Positions 42,365-54,045 are shown, counted from the stretch's first letter. The stretch is 64,000 bases of DNA from Methylobacterium gnaphalii (GCF_007992215.1 NZ_BJZV01000011.1:115164-179163); one strand, 5' to 3'. A program made the numbers and translations. Notes: a model not told the origin generated them from the letters alone.

Positions 42365-42517
42365 ATGACCATCACCGTCGCTCATCTGCAGCCGATCATC
42401 GCGATCCTGGCCGGCATCCTGATCCTCGTCATGCCGCGCCTGCTCAACTACATCGTTGCGATCTACCTGATCGCCGTCGGGGTGATCGGCCTTGGTTTGT
42501 TCCGGCACTTGTCCTGA
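42365..42517 (+). CDS. DUF3096 small membrane protein
   Basis: A 50-residue protein made almost entirely of two hydrophobic helices: MTITVAHLQPIIAILAGILILVMPRLLNYIVAIYLIAVGVIGLGLFRHLS. The LQPIIAILAGILIL...LNYIVAIYLI pattern is the DUF3096 signature. ATG at 42365. It probably sits in the inner membrane. Function unknown. A near-EcfG promoter upstream suggests stress induction (inference). Confidence 0.85.
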   Translation: MTITVAHLQPIIAILAGILILVMPRLLNYIVAIYLIAVGVIGLGLFRHLS

Positions 42518-42658
42518 GCGGCGACAAAGCGGGAAAACCGTTACCCGGCGCGGCGCGAGGCCGGCCCGTTCATCTTGCATTGCATCATGAGGTGGTCCAA
42601 CCCCGGCTTCAGAGGCCAAGCCTTTGCCGGCGGCACCACGATCTGACGGACGAGACAG

Positions 42659-45322
<2,664 letters not shown>

Positions 45323-45565
45323 CACTCCGCCGTTTTGGAGCGCAGCCTGCCTGAAATTCCGGCAGCCTGCGGCGCACAATTCGGCAACGGCTTGAGGCAG
45401 TTAACCCTGCCTTAAGCCCGTCGCGGTTTTTGCCGTGGAAGCTTTGCAATAATTTCGGCCCGACATCGTTGAACCCCTGTCTCGGCGGCACGTTAGCTGC
45501 TATCGGAGCCATGTGCGCGAGCGCACTCGTCGGCTGTCCGACCGGGGCTCGCGGGACCTCCTCCG

Positions 45566-45823
45566 ATGTCTGATCCGACCTCGCCTTCCGCCATCATCGA
45601 CGGCCGCCTACCCGATGGTGGTCGGGCCATGCAGACGGCCTGTCTCTGTGCGCTGGGCTGCTTTGCTACGGCGCTCACGATCTTCGTGGTCACCCTGCTC
45701 GTCTGGCATCACAACGAGCGCGTGGCCGGACGGATGATCATCGGCATGCAGAAAGGCGACGGCTATCTTCCGGTCGTGGCCTCGCAGCTGATCGCGGCTC
45801 AAGGCCGGCCGAGGGGTTTCTGA
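45566..45823 (+). CDS. small single-pass membrane protein of unknown function
   Basis: 85 residues (ATG 45566; a later ATG at 45629 would give a 64-residue version). One transmembrane helix, ACLCALGCFATALTIFVVTLLVWHH, followed by a short soluble C-terminus (NERVAGRMIIGMQKGDGYLPVVASQLIAAQGRPRGF). Not recognised. The hydrophobic segment followed by a conserved-looking tail, and GC-rich third codon positions, favour a real gene. Located between ppdK and the cell-wall hydrolase. Confidence 0.55.
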   Translation: MSDPTSPSAIIDGRLPDGGRAMQTACLCALGCFATALTIFVVTLLVWHHNERVAGRMIIGMQKGDGYLPVVASQLIAAQGRPRGF

Positions 45824-45956
45824 GCCCGCTTCCCGCGCCCTGGTTTTAACCTCACCTCAACCATACCGCGCGATATCTGGGCGACGGCCCAATTGATCGC
45901 GTGGTCTGTTGCGACTCTGCGCGTGGGCACTGGATTCCTGACGCGGGTCTTGCGGC

Positions 45957-46916
45957 GTGGCGACGAGGCGGGTTCGAGGCGGGCGTAAGCGCCAATCGGG
46001 ACTGGGCTGGCTGGCGGCCGCCATGGTTCCATGGGCCGCCGGAGCCGGCCTGCTCATCTCCTTCACGGCTTCGGCCGGCACAGACCACATGATGGGCCTG
46101 CGTCCCGCCAACCTGTTCGAGCGCGATGCTCGCCTGCCGCAGGGCGTGACGCCGGGCGGCCTTCGCGCCGGCAGAGCCGCGTGGAGCCCCGAGCAGACGC
46201 CGGACGGCTTCATCCCGGTTCCCGATCTCGGACTGGGCTACCCGCCTGGGGAGTTCCCGAACAGCCGCGAGGCCGATCTCGAGTCCCTCGAGGATTCCGA
46301 TGGCGCCACCCCGGCAGTACCGAAGGCGGTCGCCCTGTCCTCGGTGACGCCGGCCCCCGCTGATGCCGTGCCGATCGAGGTTGCCGCCTCCAGCCTCGCC
46401 TTGCCCGGCTTCTCCCCGCGGCTCGACCAGGAGGCCGCCCCCCAGCAGACGCCGGCCGAGGCGGAAGCCTCGCAGCACCGCTACGCCGACCTGATCCAAC
46501 CCGAGGCGATGGACCGCGAGCAGCGGTGCCTCGCCGAAGCCGTGTATTTCGAGGCCCGCAGCGAGCCCGAAGAAGGTCAGGCCGCCGTCGCGCAGGTCAT
46601 CCTCAACCGGGTGAAGAGCGGGCTCTATCCCTCGAACGTGTGCGGCGTCGTCTACCAGAACCGGCACCGCTACATGGGCTGCCAGTTCTCCTTCGCCTGC
46701 GAAGGCAAGTCGCTGCGCATCACCGATGCCGGCTCCTGGCAGACCGCTACCCGCATCGCCAGCGCCGTGATCGACGGCAAGACCTATCTCAGCGAGGTCG
46801 GCGGCGCGACGCACTACCACGCCAATTACGTCCGCCCCGGCTGGTCGCGACGTCTCAAGAAGATGGACGTCATCGGTCGGCACATCTTCTACCAGCTAAA
46901 GCGCGGGCAGACTTGA
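45957..46916 (+). CDS. SleB-like cell wall hydrolase
   Basis: 319 residues, GTG start at 45957. An N-terminal hydrophobic signal/anchor (GWLAAAMVPWAAGAGLLISFTASAG) is followed by a Pro/Ala-rich linker (about 100-185) and a C-terminal SleB/Hydrolase_2 domain (about 188-315): CLAEAVYFEARSEPEEGQAAVAQVILNRVKSGLYPSNVCGVVYQN, FSFACEGKSLRI, and YHANYVRPGWSRRLKKMDVIGRHIFY. The Glu in EAVYFEARSE is the family catalytic residue. Related enzymes are lytic transglycosylase or amidase-type spore cortex hydrolases; in Gram-negative bacteria they act on the cell wall. Confidence 0.9.
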   Translation: MATRRVRGGRKRQSGLGWLAAAMVPWAAGAGLLISFTASAGTDHMMGLRPANLFERDARLPQGVTPGGLRAGRAAWSPEQTPDGFIPVPDLGLGYPPGEFPNSREADLESLEDSDGATPAVPKAVALSSVTPAPADAVPIEVAASSLALPGFSPRLDQEAAPQQTPAEAEASQHRYADLIQPEAMDREQRCLAEAVYFEARSEPEEGQAAVAQVILNRVKSGLYPSNVCGVVYQNRHRYMGCQFSFACEGKSLRITDAGSWQTATRIASAVIDGKTYLSEVGGATHYHANYVRPGWSRRLKKMDVIGRHIFYQLKRGQT

Positions 46917-46955
46917 GCAGGATAGACCATAGCTTCGGTCAACTGCGTAAAATGC

Positions 46956-46988
46956 CGAAGTCTTCCGTAGGAAATGCGCAAGACTTCG
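46956..46988. repeat. short inverted repeat downstream of the SleB-like gene
   Basis: CGAAGTCTT (46956-46964) and AAGACTTCG (46980-46988) are exact reverse complements around a 15-base spacer. CCGAAG here also pairs with CTTCGG near 46933-46938. No T-run follows; the function is unknown. Confidence 0.5.
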
Positions 46989-47142
46989 AAGCCTGCGTAG
47001 TCCCGAGCATAGGTTAATTTTACCGTCTTCCCCGATAGAACTTGCCGTGACTGCAACTTGACCGTTTCCTGCGCGTCGAGGACCGCGTGCTGAGCGTCAG
47101 CCGCATTCCGTTCGCGCAGCGTATCAGATCGAGGATGCCGTC

Positions 47143-47739
47143 ATGACCGTGTCGGTCAGCCGTACCCCTACTCTTGCCACGTCACTCGCCGCCGCATTGG
47201 CCAGTGCCGTCCTGTTTGCGGCTCCGGCTACGGCCGGCGGCTGCTACGGCGTCGAGTGTTACCGCCGGGTCACCACCCCGCCGATCTTCGACACCGTGTC
47301 AGAGCAGCGTCTCGTGCGCCCGGCCCGCACCATCTACCGCACCACGCCGCCGGTCTACGATACGGTGTCCGAGCGTGTGATGGTCTCGCCCGGCGGCCGC
47401 CATTGGCAGACGCGCTACGACGCCTACGGCCAGCTCGTGGGCTGCTGGATCACCACGCCGCCGCGCTTTGCCGTGCAGACGCGCCGCGTCCTGGTGCGCC
47501 AGGCCGAGGTCATTCCGGAGACGCTCCCGCCGGTCTACGCGAGCTACTCGCGCCGCGTGCTCGTGCAGCCGGCGAGCCAGCAATGGGTGCCTGCCGGCGG
47601 CGGATACGGGGGCGGCTTCGCCCCGGTCGGCCTGCGCGTCGGTTCGATCCCGGATGCCGTCGGCATCACCGGCGCCTCCTCGGCCGATGTCGGTGTCGGC
47701 CTCGGCTTCTCCTCGGGCAGCATCTACGACGGCTACTGA
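47143..47739 (+). CDS. exported repeat protein of unknown function
   Basis: 198 residues. Sec signal peptide at the N-terminus ending near TAGG (residues about 1-31). The mature part holds several copies of an imperfect repeat: PPIFDTVSEQRLV, PPVYDTVSERVMV, PPRFAVQTRRVLV and PPVYASYSRRVLV, separated by about 28-48 residues. Each unit has 'T/L-PP-x3-(T/S)-x2-x-R-x-L-V'. One CYGVECYRRV cysteine pair follows the signal peptide. A Gly-rich and Ser-rich tail follows. Such repeat proteins occur in Methylobacterium and Rhizobiales; the role is not known. ATG at 47143. Confidence 0.75.
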   Translation: MTVSVSRTPTLATSLAAALASAVLFAAPATAGGCYGVECYRRVTTPPIFDTVSEQRLVRPARTIYRTTPPVYDTVSERVMVSPGGRHWQTRYDAYGQLVGCWITTPPRFAVQTRRVLVRQAEVIPETLPPVYASYSRRVLVQPASQQWVPAGGGYGGGFAPVGLRVGSIPDAVGITGASSADVGVGLGFSSGSIYDGY

Positions 47740-47853
47740 GCCACATTTCCGGAGTTGTGAACGGCCTCGGAGCATCCTGCCTCCGGGGCCGTCTTGATTC
47801 AGGTCGCCCGCGCTGTACCTCCCCACCTGGAGGAACGGTGACGGGAGACAAGG

Positions 47854-48840
47854 ATGGCGGCGTTCAAGGCCTGGGTGGTCGAGAAGGGTGAGAGCGGCCA
47901 GAGCCTTGCCCTCAAAGACTTCGACGAGACCGGCCTGATGGACGGCGACGTCACCGTGCGCGTCACCCATTCGGGCCTGAACTACAAGGACGGGCTCGCC
48001 ATGACCGGAAAGATGCCGGTGGTGCGCCGTTTCCCGATGATCCCCGGTATCGACTTCTGCGGCATCGTCGAAGCTTCCGAGAACCCGGCCTGGAAGCCCG
48101 GCGACACGGTGGTGCTTACGGGCTGGGGCGTCGGCGAGACGCATCTCGGCGGCCTCGCCGAGCGCGCCCGCGTCAAGGGTGAGTGGCTGGTGCCACTGCC
48201 CGATGGTCTCTCGCCGGCCCAGGCCATGGCGATCGGCACGGCCGGATACACTGCCATGCTCTCGGTGATCGCGCTGGAGAAGCATGGGCTCACGCCGCAG
48301 GCCGGCCCCGCCGTCGTCACCGGCGCGTCGGGCGGCGTCGGCTCGGTCGCAGTCGCGCTGCTGAAGCGCGGTGGTTGGCACGTCATCGCCGCCACCGGCC
48401 GTGACGGCGAAGCGGATTACCTGAAGGGCCTTGGCGCCTCGGAGATTCTCGACCGGTCGGAGCTGGCAAGTGATCCGAGGCCGCTGGCCAAGGAGCGTTG
48501 GGCCGCCGGCATCGACGCGGTTGGGTCGAAGACGCTCGCCAACCTCCTGGCGATGACGCAGGCTGGCGGCGCCATTGCGGCCTGCGGCAATGCCGGCGGC
48601 ATGGACCTTCCGTCCTCGGTCGCGCCCTTCATCCTGCGCGGCGTGTCGCTGCTCGGCATCAACAGCGTGACGACGCCGCAGACACCCCGGCGCGAGGCCT
48701 GGGCGCGGCTCGCGAGGGAGCTAGACCTCGACGCACTCGCCGCCATGACGACGACGGTCGGCCTGGAGGATGTCGGCGGCCTCGCGGAGACGATCCTGGC
48801 CGGAAAGACGCGGGGTCGAACCGTGGTGGAGATCGGCTGA
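47854..48840 (+). CDS. acuI: AcuI/YhdH-type acrylyl-CoA reductase (MDR superfamily)
   Basis: 328 residues, zinc-free medium-chain reductase. AcuI reduces acryloyl-CoA to propionyl-CoA with NADPH. Family features: MAAFKAWVVEKGESG, VTVRVTHSGLNYKDGLAMTGKMPVVRRFPMIPGIDFCGIVEAS, GWGVGETHLGGLAERARVKGEWLVPLP, the nucleotide-binding VTGASGGVGSVAVALLKRGG, and INSVTTPQTPRREAWARLARE near the end. The start ATG 47854 is preceded by GGGAG. In methylotrophs, AcuI-like proteins may serve in the ethylmalonyl-CoA/propionyl-CoA area; the exact substrate is inferred from family only. Confidence 0.88.
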   Translation: MAAFKAWVVEKGESGQSLALKDFDETGLMDGDVTVRVTHSGLNYKDGLAMTGKMPVVRRFPMIPGIDFCGIVEASENPAWKPGDTVVLTGWGVGETHLGGLAERARVKGEWLVPLPDGLSPAQAMAIGTAGYTAMLSVIALEKHGLTPQAGPAVVTGASGGVGSVAVALLKRGGWHVIAATGRDGEADYLKGLGASEILDRSELASDPRPLAKERWAAGIDAVGSKTLANLLAMTQAGGAIAACGNAGGMDLPSSVAPFILRGVSLLGINSVTTPQTPRREAWARLARELDLDALAAMTTTVGLEDVGGLAETILAGKTRGRTVVEIG

Positions 48841-48894
48841 GTCTGCGCAGAGCCCAAGCGGAACTGCACAGCCTGTCCGAGCATTGCTTCTCTC

Positions 48895-49359
48895 ATGAGT
48901 GTAGCATTCGTTCGCGAGAATGAGGGTGGCGAGGCGTTCGAGGATCTTCCCGATCGCCCGATCTCTCCGCATCCCAACTTCGTGACCCGAGAAGGTCTTG
49001 CGCAGATCGAGGCCGAGGTCGCGCGGCTGCAGGCCGAGAGCGCACGCCTCAACCACGACGACAAGGCCGAGACCGCCCGCGTCTTGCGCGACCTGCGCTA
49101 CTGGTCGTCTCGGAAGAACTCGGCCCAACTCGTCGACAAGGTCGAGGGTGACACGGTGCATTTCGGCTCGACCGTAACCGTGGTTCGCGCGGACGACACC
49201 AAGCAGGTCTTTCGGATTGTCGGCGAGGACGAGGCAGACCCGGCCAAGGGTTCGATCTCCTACGTTTCACCGCTCGCTCGGGCGATCACCGGCAAGAATG
49301 TCGGCGACACTGTCGAGGTGAACGGCCAGGAGGTCGAAATTCTCAAGGTGTCGGCGTAG
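48895..49359 (+). CDS. GreA/GreB family transcription elongation factor-like protein
   Basis: 154 residues. A variable 25-residue leader is followed by a shortened helical hairpin (FVTREGLAQIEAEVARLQAESARLNHDDKAETARVLRDLRYWSSRKNSAQLV) and a C-terminal FKBP-like GreA domain (DTVHFGSTVTVVRADDTKQVFRIVGEDEADPAKGSISYVSPLARAITGKNVGDTVEVNGQEVEILKV). The hairpin tip has NHDDKAE, an acidic D-D typical of Gre factors that inserts in the RNA polymerase secondary channel. Its 3' end overlaps the convergent LysR gene by 17 bases. Confidence 0.87.
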   Translation: MSVAFVRENEGGEAFEDLPDRPISPHPNFVTREGLAQIEAEVARLQAESARLNHDDKAETARVLRDLRYWSSRKNSAQLVDKVEGDTVHFGSTVTVVRADDTKQVFRIVGEDEADPAKGSISYVSPLARAITGKNVGDTVEVNGQEVEILKVSA

Positions 49360-50251
49360 CCGCCTTCGGACGCGCATCGATGATTCCTTCGAAGGCCCGG
49401 CGCATCGGCAGGATCGCCTCCGCCATGAAGTCCATGAAGGCGCGCACACGCATGGCGTGGCGCAGGTCCGGATGCGTCAGCAGCCAGAGGTCTGACGCCA
49501 CGCCCGGATCAGGATCTTCGAGGCGGCGAAGTTCTGGACAACGGTCTCCCATATAGCAGGGCAGCAGGCCGACCCCGATGCCGGAAAGGACGGCCTCTCG
49601 AAGGCCCATGACGGCGTTGAGCTGCAGCGCGATCTCGTTCACGTCCTCGCGGGCCTGGAGAAAGCGGGTGAAGCGGCCATCCGCCACCTGCGGTCCCGGC
49701 GTGACCCAACGCGTGCGATAGGCGTTGTCGAGGAGGCGATCGCGCCGCCCATAGACGGCCCAGGCAATTCCGGAGAGGCGCCGGCCGACGAGGTTGATGG
49801 GCGGGTTACCCGTCGCGCGGATTGCCACGTCGGCATCACGTCGTGACAGGTTGAGCGCATCCTCAGACATCACGACGTCTAGCCGCACCTCCGGATAGGT
49901 CTCACGGAACTGGGCAAAAAACGGCATCAAAAGGTCGGTCACGAAGCCTACGGGAGCGGTGATGCGCAGCTCCCCGGACGGCGTCAGCGTGTGGCCAAGC
50001 ACCTCCCGGCCGAACCGCGCGACATCGGTTTCCATTCGCTCGGCCGCTTCGACCATCGCGAGCCCTGCCGGCGTCGGCACGTATCCCGAGCGCGAGCGCT
50101 CGAATAGCTGCGCATTGAGGGCGGCCTCGACGGCGGCCAGGCGCCGGAAAGCCGTGGAGTGATTGATCCCGAGATGCGCAGCGGCATGGGTGAGGCCTCC
50201 ACAATCGGCGATGGCTTTCACGAGGCGGAAGTCATCCCAGGGCAGGCTCAT
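49343..50251 (-). CDS. LysR family transcriptional regulator, probable regulator of wrbA
   Basis: 302 residues from ATG 50251 (MSLPWDDFRLVKAIADCGG); a longer frame to 50287 crosses the intergenic palindrome. N-terminal winged helix (DFRLVKAIADCGGLTHAAAHLGINHSTAFRRLAAVEAALNAQLFERSRSGYVPTPAG) and a periplasmic-binding-like effector domain (about 90-300). Divergent from wrbA with 159 bp between. A perfect palindrome with T-N11-A geometry lies in that gap (50281-50302). Likely activator or repressor of wrbA and itself; the effector is unknown. Confidence 0.93.
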   Translation of the reverse strand: MSLPWDDFRLVKAIADCGGLTHAAAHLGINHSTAFRRLAAVEAALNAQLFERSRSGYVPTPAGLAMVEAAERMETDVARFGREVLGHTLTPSGELRITAPVGFVTDLLMPFFAQFRETYPEVRLDVVMSEDALNLSRRDADVAIRATGNPPINLVGRRLSGIAWAVYGRRDRLLDNAYRTRWVTPGPQVADGRFTRFLQAREDVNEIALQLNAVMGLREAVLSGIGVGLLPCYMGDRCPELRRLEDPDPGVASDLWLLTHPDLRHAMRVRAFMDFMAEAILPMRRAFEGIIDARPKAATPTP

Positions 50252-50280
50252 GGGGCGGGCATCAGCGGTTGATCGGCAAT

Positions 50281-50302
50281 TCTGCAAAGACGTTTTTGCA
50301 GA
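50281..50302. promoter_or_regulatory. LysR-type operator between the regulator and wrbA
   Basis: TCTGCAAA (50281-50288), 6-base spacer, TTTGCAGA (50295-50302): a perfect 8-bp dyad in the divergent promoter region. It contains T-N11-A. It lies 30 bases from the LysR start and 109 bases from wrbA. Confidence 0.75.
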
Positions 50303-50410
50303 TCAGGGCATTTCCGCAATCACCAAGCGGGACGATGTAGTCCGTCGTGGAGACGCGGCGCGCATCGCGGGCGGCTCTGTTCGATTCGGATTCCGGCAGG
50401 AGATCACGCG

Positions 50411-51010
50411 ATGGCGAAGGTTTTGGTCCTCTATTACTCGTCCTGGGGCCATGTAGAGGCCCTGGCCAATGCGGCGGCCGAAGGTGCTCGCGAAGCCGGC
50501 GCCGAGGTGACGGTGAAGCGCGTCCCCGAGCTGGTGCCCGAAGAGGTCGCCAAGCAGTTCCATTATAAGCTCGACCAGGCGGCCCCCATCGCCACGCCCG
50601 ACGAACTCGCCGATTACGACGCGATCATCTTCGGTACGCCGACCCGCTACGGCAACATGGCCGCACAGATGAAGCAGTTCCTCGATCAGACCGGAGGTCT
50701 GTGGGCGCAGGGCAAGCTCGTCGGCAAGGTCGGCTCGGTCTTCTCGTCGACTGCCTCGCAGCATGGCGGCCAGGAGACCACGATCACAAGTTTCCATACC
50801 GTGCTCCTGCACCACGGGATGGTCATCGTCGGCCTGCCCTACGCCTTCCAGGGCCAAACGGGCGTGGAGGAAGTGAAGGGCGGCACGCCATATGGCGCTA
50901 CAACGATCGCCGGCAATGACGGCAGCCGTCAGTCGAGTCAGGTTGAACTCGACGGCGCCCGCTTTCAGGGCAAACACGTCGCCGGCATCGCGGCTAAGCT
51001 TTCGGCCTGA
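50411..51010 (+). CDS. wrbA: NAD(P)H:quinone oxidoreductase WrbA
   Basis: A 199-residue flavodoxin-like FMN enzyme that reduces quinones by two electrons, protecting against semiquinone stress. Start ATG 50411. FMN-binding features: [21 protein letters not shown], the loop [49 protein letters not shown] and a late [12 protein letters not shown]. Divergent from a LysR gene, with a shared palindromic operator. Confidence 0.95.
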   Translation: MAKVLVLYYSSWGHVEALANAAAEGAREAGAEVTVKRVPELVPEEVAKQFHYKLDQAAPIATPDELADYDAIIFGTPTRYGNMAAQMKQFLDQTGGLWAQGKLVGKVGSVFSSTASQHGGQETTITSFHTVLLHHGMVIVGLPYAFQGQTGVEEVKGGTPYGATTIAGNDGSRQSSQVELDGARFQGKHVAGIAAKLSA

Positions 51011-51020
51011 TCGATCCAAG

Positions 51021-51048
51021 AAAAAAGGCTCGCATTGCTGCGAGCCTT
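51021..51048 (-). terminator. intrinsic terminator downstream of the Sua5 gene
   Basis: Stem AAGGCTCGCA (51025-51034) / TGCGAGCCTT (51039-51048) with TTGC loop. On the minus strand the stem is followed by six T (51026-51021 complement), so it terminates the minus-strand gene ending at 51141. On the plus strand, after wrbA, it lacks a strong T-run. Confidence 0.85.
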
Positions 51049-51140
51049 GGGAAGGAAAAAGGCCATTGGGGGCTGAACTGGCCTTCGTGAGTGGACAACA
51101 GCCTTCGCAGCGAACGGTTCCGCGGGTCGTACGAAAAAAA

Positions 51141-52148
51141 TCAGCGAGGCGCAGCGGCCCGGCCAAGCCGGTCGTTGATCGCCTCGCCGAGGCCCTCTTG
51201 CGGGATCGGCACCACGGCAATCGTGGCGGCCCCCGACGCATCGAGGCGGCGTAACGTTTCGAAGAGCCGGGCAGCAGCCTCGGCCAGATCGCCGGTTCGG
51301 CTAAGATTCTCGACCGCCACGGCAGCGTCGAGCCCGGCAGGCCGGGCGTTTCCAAACAACAGCACGGCCTCGCCGGCCGCGACTTGTTCGGCATCGAGCC
51401 GGACGGCCGCACGCGGCGCGTAGTGAGAGGCGAGAAGCCCGGGCCCGATCGGGCGCTCGCTCTCGGTTGTAGCGGCCGCCGGATCGGCCCCGAGAACACG
51501 GCGCAGCTCGGCGCGCGTGACACCGCCGGGGCGCAGCAGCCGGGGCATCCCGCCGAGGCAGGCCACCACCGTCGACTCGATGCCAACGGGGCAGGGGCCG
51601 CCATCGAGCACCGCAGCGATGCGGCCGTCGAGATCACCGAGCACATGGTCGGCGGATGTCGGGCTGACCCGTCCGGAGCGATTGGCGGATGGAGCAGCGA
51701 TCGGCCGTCCGACTCGCGCGAGGACCTCTCGCGCGATCCGATTTGCAGGCACCCTGAGAGCTACGCTCGGCAAACCGGCGCGGGCGAGATCACAGACGGA
51801 TCCGCCGGGTGCCGTCGGCACGACGAGCGTGAGCGGTCCGGGCCAGAATGCCGTCGCGAGCGCGTCAGCAGCTTCGTCGAACATGCCCTCGCGCCGGGCA
51901 GCCGCCTCGTCGGGGAGATGCGAGATCAGGGGATTGAACCGGGGTCGCTCCTTCGCCGCGTAGATCGCCGCGACGGCCTGCGGGTTAGATGCATCGGCGG
52001 CGAGCCCATAGACGGTCTCAGTGGGGATCGCGACGACCCGGCCGGCGCCAAGAAGCCTGGCGGCCTCGGCGATGCCGTCAGCATCAGCCGTGAGACGCGT
52101 CGTGATCCTGTGAGCCGGTGTCGAGCCGATTGATGCGCGATTGTTCAT
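51141..52148 (-). CDS. sua5: L-threonylcarbamoyladenylate synthase (Sua5 type)
   Basis: 335 residues from ATG 52148 (MNNRASIGSTP). The YrdC-like N-terminal domain (about 20-210) makes threonylcarbamoyl-AMP for the t6A modification of tRNAs: RVVAIPTETVYGLAADASNPQAVAAIYAAKERPRFNPL, GRPIAAPSANRSGRVSPTSADHVLGDL and GIESTVVACLGGMPRLLRPG. A C-terminal Sua5 domain (about 230-335, LLASHYAPRAAVRL and AAARLFETLRRLD) is the family's extra Rossmann-like domain. Convergent with wrbA. A GTG further upstream (52172) is a less likely start. Confidence 0.93.
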   Translation of the reverse strand: MNNRASIGSTPAHRITTRLTADADGIAEAARLLGAGRVVAIPTETVYGLAADASNPQAVAAIYAAKERPRFNPLISHLPDEAAARREGMFDEAADALATAFWPGPLTLVVPTAPGGSVCDLARAGLPSVALRVPANRIAREVLARVGRPIAAPSANRSGRVSPTSADHVLGDLDGRIAAVLDGGPCPVGIESTVVACLGGMPRLLRPGGVTRAELRRVLGADPAAATTESERPIGPGLLASHYAPRAAVRLDAEQVAAGEAVLLFGNARPAGLDAAVAVENLSRTGDLAEAAARLFETLRRLDASGAATIAVVPIPQEGLGEAINDRLGRAAAPR

Positions 52149-52281
52149 ATGTAAACTATCCACGCGACCCATCCTGCTTGTGGCAGCAGCGCGGCTTCGG
52201 TCGTAAGAGATGCCCGGCCGTAGCCGTCTGCAGTCGCGGACGTCAAATCAACGCCGAGGGAATCGGCGCCGGAGGAGCCCC

Positions 52282-54045
52282 ATGAGCTATCGCGCGCCGG
52301 TCGAGGACATGCTGTTCATGCTGCGCCACGTCGCAGGGCTCGACGGGGTGCTCGCGCAGGGCGGCCACGACATGGCGCCGGAGGACGTTTCCGCGATCCT
52401 TGACCCAGCCGGCAAGTTTGCGAGCGGCGTAATCGGCCCGCTCAACCGCATCGGTGATCGGCAGGGAGCCCGCCTGCAGGACGGCGTGGTGACGACGGCG
52501 CCCGGCTGGCGCGAGGCCTACCGCGCTTTCGTGGACGGAGGCTGGAACGGTCTCGGCGCCAGGCCCGAGCATGGTGGCCAGGGCTTGCCGAACCTCATCG
52601 CCGCGGCCTGCACGGAGATGTGGAACGGGGCCAATCTCAGCTTCAGCCTCTGCCCGCTGCTGACGATCGGCGGCATCGAGGCTTTGGCCCAGCATGGCTC
52701 CGACGCGCTGAAGGAGCGCTACCTCGCAAAGCTCGTCTCGGGCGAGTGGACCGCGACCATGAACCTGACGGAGCCGCAAGCCGGCTCGGACCTTTCACTG
52801 CTGCGCACCCGCGCCGAGCCCGACGGAGAAGGGCGCTACCGGATCACCGGCGCCAAGATCTACATCACCTATGGCGAGCACGATCTTGCGGACAATATCG
52901 TCCATCTCGTTCTGGCCCGTCTCAAGGATGCACCGTCCGGCACGCGCGGCATCTCGCTCTTCCTCGTGCCGAAGGTGCTGCCGGACGGAACGCACAACGA
53001 CCTGCGCTGCTCGGGTCTCGAGCACAAGCTCGGCATTCACGGCTCACCGACCTGCTCCATGGCCTTCGGCGACAACGGCGGGGCCATCGGCTGGCTGATC
53101 GGCGAGGAGAACCGCGGCCTCGCCTGCATGTTCACGATGATGAACTCGGCCCGGCTCAATGTCGGCCTACAGGGCGTCGGTGTCGCCGAGGCAGCCTACC
53201 AGCAGGCGCTCGACTACGCCCGCGAGCGCCGGCAGGGCAGGGCACCTGGGGCGGCCGAGCCGACGAGCGCCATCGTGGCCCATGCCGATGTGCAGCGCAT
53301 GCTTCTGACCATGAAGGCTTCGACCGCCGCTGCCCGCGCCATCTGCTACCTCACCGCTCAGGCGCTCGATGCTGCCGAAGGCCCAGAAGGCAAGGCCGCG
53401 AACGACCGTGCCTCGCTTCTCACGCCAGTCGCTAAAGCCTTCTCCACCGACATCGCCAACGAGGCGACCTCGCTGGGGGTGCAGGTCCATGGCGGCACGG
53501 GCTTCATCGAGGAGACCGGCGCGGCCCAGCTGATGCGGGATGCCCGCATCCTGGGGATCTACGAGGGCACCAACGGCATCCAGGCAATCGACCTCGTCTC
53601 CCGCAAGCTGCCGCTCAACGGCGGCGCTACGGTCCAGGCGCAGATCGCTACCATGCGGCGCGTCGCGGAGGGACTGCTCAAGGACGGATCGGACGCGTTC
53701 GGCACCGCGCCGGCCCGGCTGCGCGAGGGCATCGGCAGCCTCGACCGCTCCACGAGCTTCCTTCTGAAAGCCCTCGCGTCCAACCGACCCGAGACGGCGC
53801 TCGCCGGAGCCACGCCGTATCTGCGCCTGTTCGGCCTCGTCCAGGGCGCCGCCTGCCTCGCGCAAGCGGGTCTCGCCGCGAATGCCGCGCTCAAGGGCGG
53901 CGATACGGACCCGGCCCATGCCGGCCGGATCGCCCTGGCCCGGTTCTTCGCGGAGAACCTTCTGACGGCCGCGGGCGGACTCGAACAGACGGTCATTGGC
54001 GGCGCAGGCTTCCTGGACGACGCCGCGTCAGCGTTGGCGAGTTGA
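52282..54045 (+). CDS. acyl-CoA dehydrogenase, DmdC-like
   Basis: 587 residues from ATG 52282 with GGAGGA just upstream; the frame upstream is not conserved. The N-terminus MSYRAPVEDMLFMLRHVAGLDGVL is typical of the acyl-CoA dehydrogenases with an extra N-terminal extension that include DmdC (3-methylmercaptopropionyl-CoA dehydrogenase). The core has NLTEPQAGSDLSLLRTRAE, GVAEAAYQQALDYARERRQG and VHGGTGFIEETGAAQLMRDARILGIYEGTNGIQAIDLVSRKL. FAD-dependent alpha,beta-desaturation of an acyl-CoA. It is the first of four genes packed with overlaps or gaps under 10 bases: dehydrogenase, hydratase, SDR, SDR. Substrate not determinable. Confidence 0.93.
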   Translation: MSYRAPVEDMLFMLRHVAGLDGVLAQGGHDMAPEDVSAILDPAGKFASGVIGPLNRIGDRQGARLQDGVVTTAPGWREAYRAFVDGGWNGLGARPEHGGQGLPNLIAAACTEMWNGANLSFSLCPLLTIGGIEALAQHGSDALKERYLAKLVSGEWTATMNLTEPQAGSDLSLLRTRAEPDGEGRYRITGAKIYITYGEHDLADNIVHLVLARLKDAPSGTRGISLFLVPKVLPDGTHNDLRCSGLEHKLGIHGSPTCSMAFGDNGGAIGWLIGEENRGLACMFTMMNSARLNVGLQGVGVAEAAYQQALDYARERRQGRAPGAAEPTSAIVAHADVQRMLLTMKASTAAARAICYLTAQALDAAEGPEGKAANDRASLLTPVAKAFSTDIANEATSLGVQVHGGTGFIEETGAAQLMRDARILGIYEGTNGIQAIDLVSRKLPLNGGATVQAQIATMRRVAEGLLKDGSDAFGTAPARLREGIGSLDRSTSFLLKALASNRPETALAGATPYLRLFGLVQGAACLAQAGLAANAALKGGDTDPAHAGRIALARFFAENLLTAAGGLEQTVIGGAGFLDDAASALAS

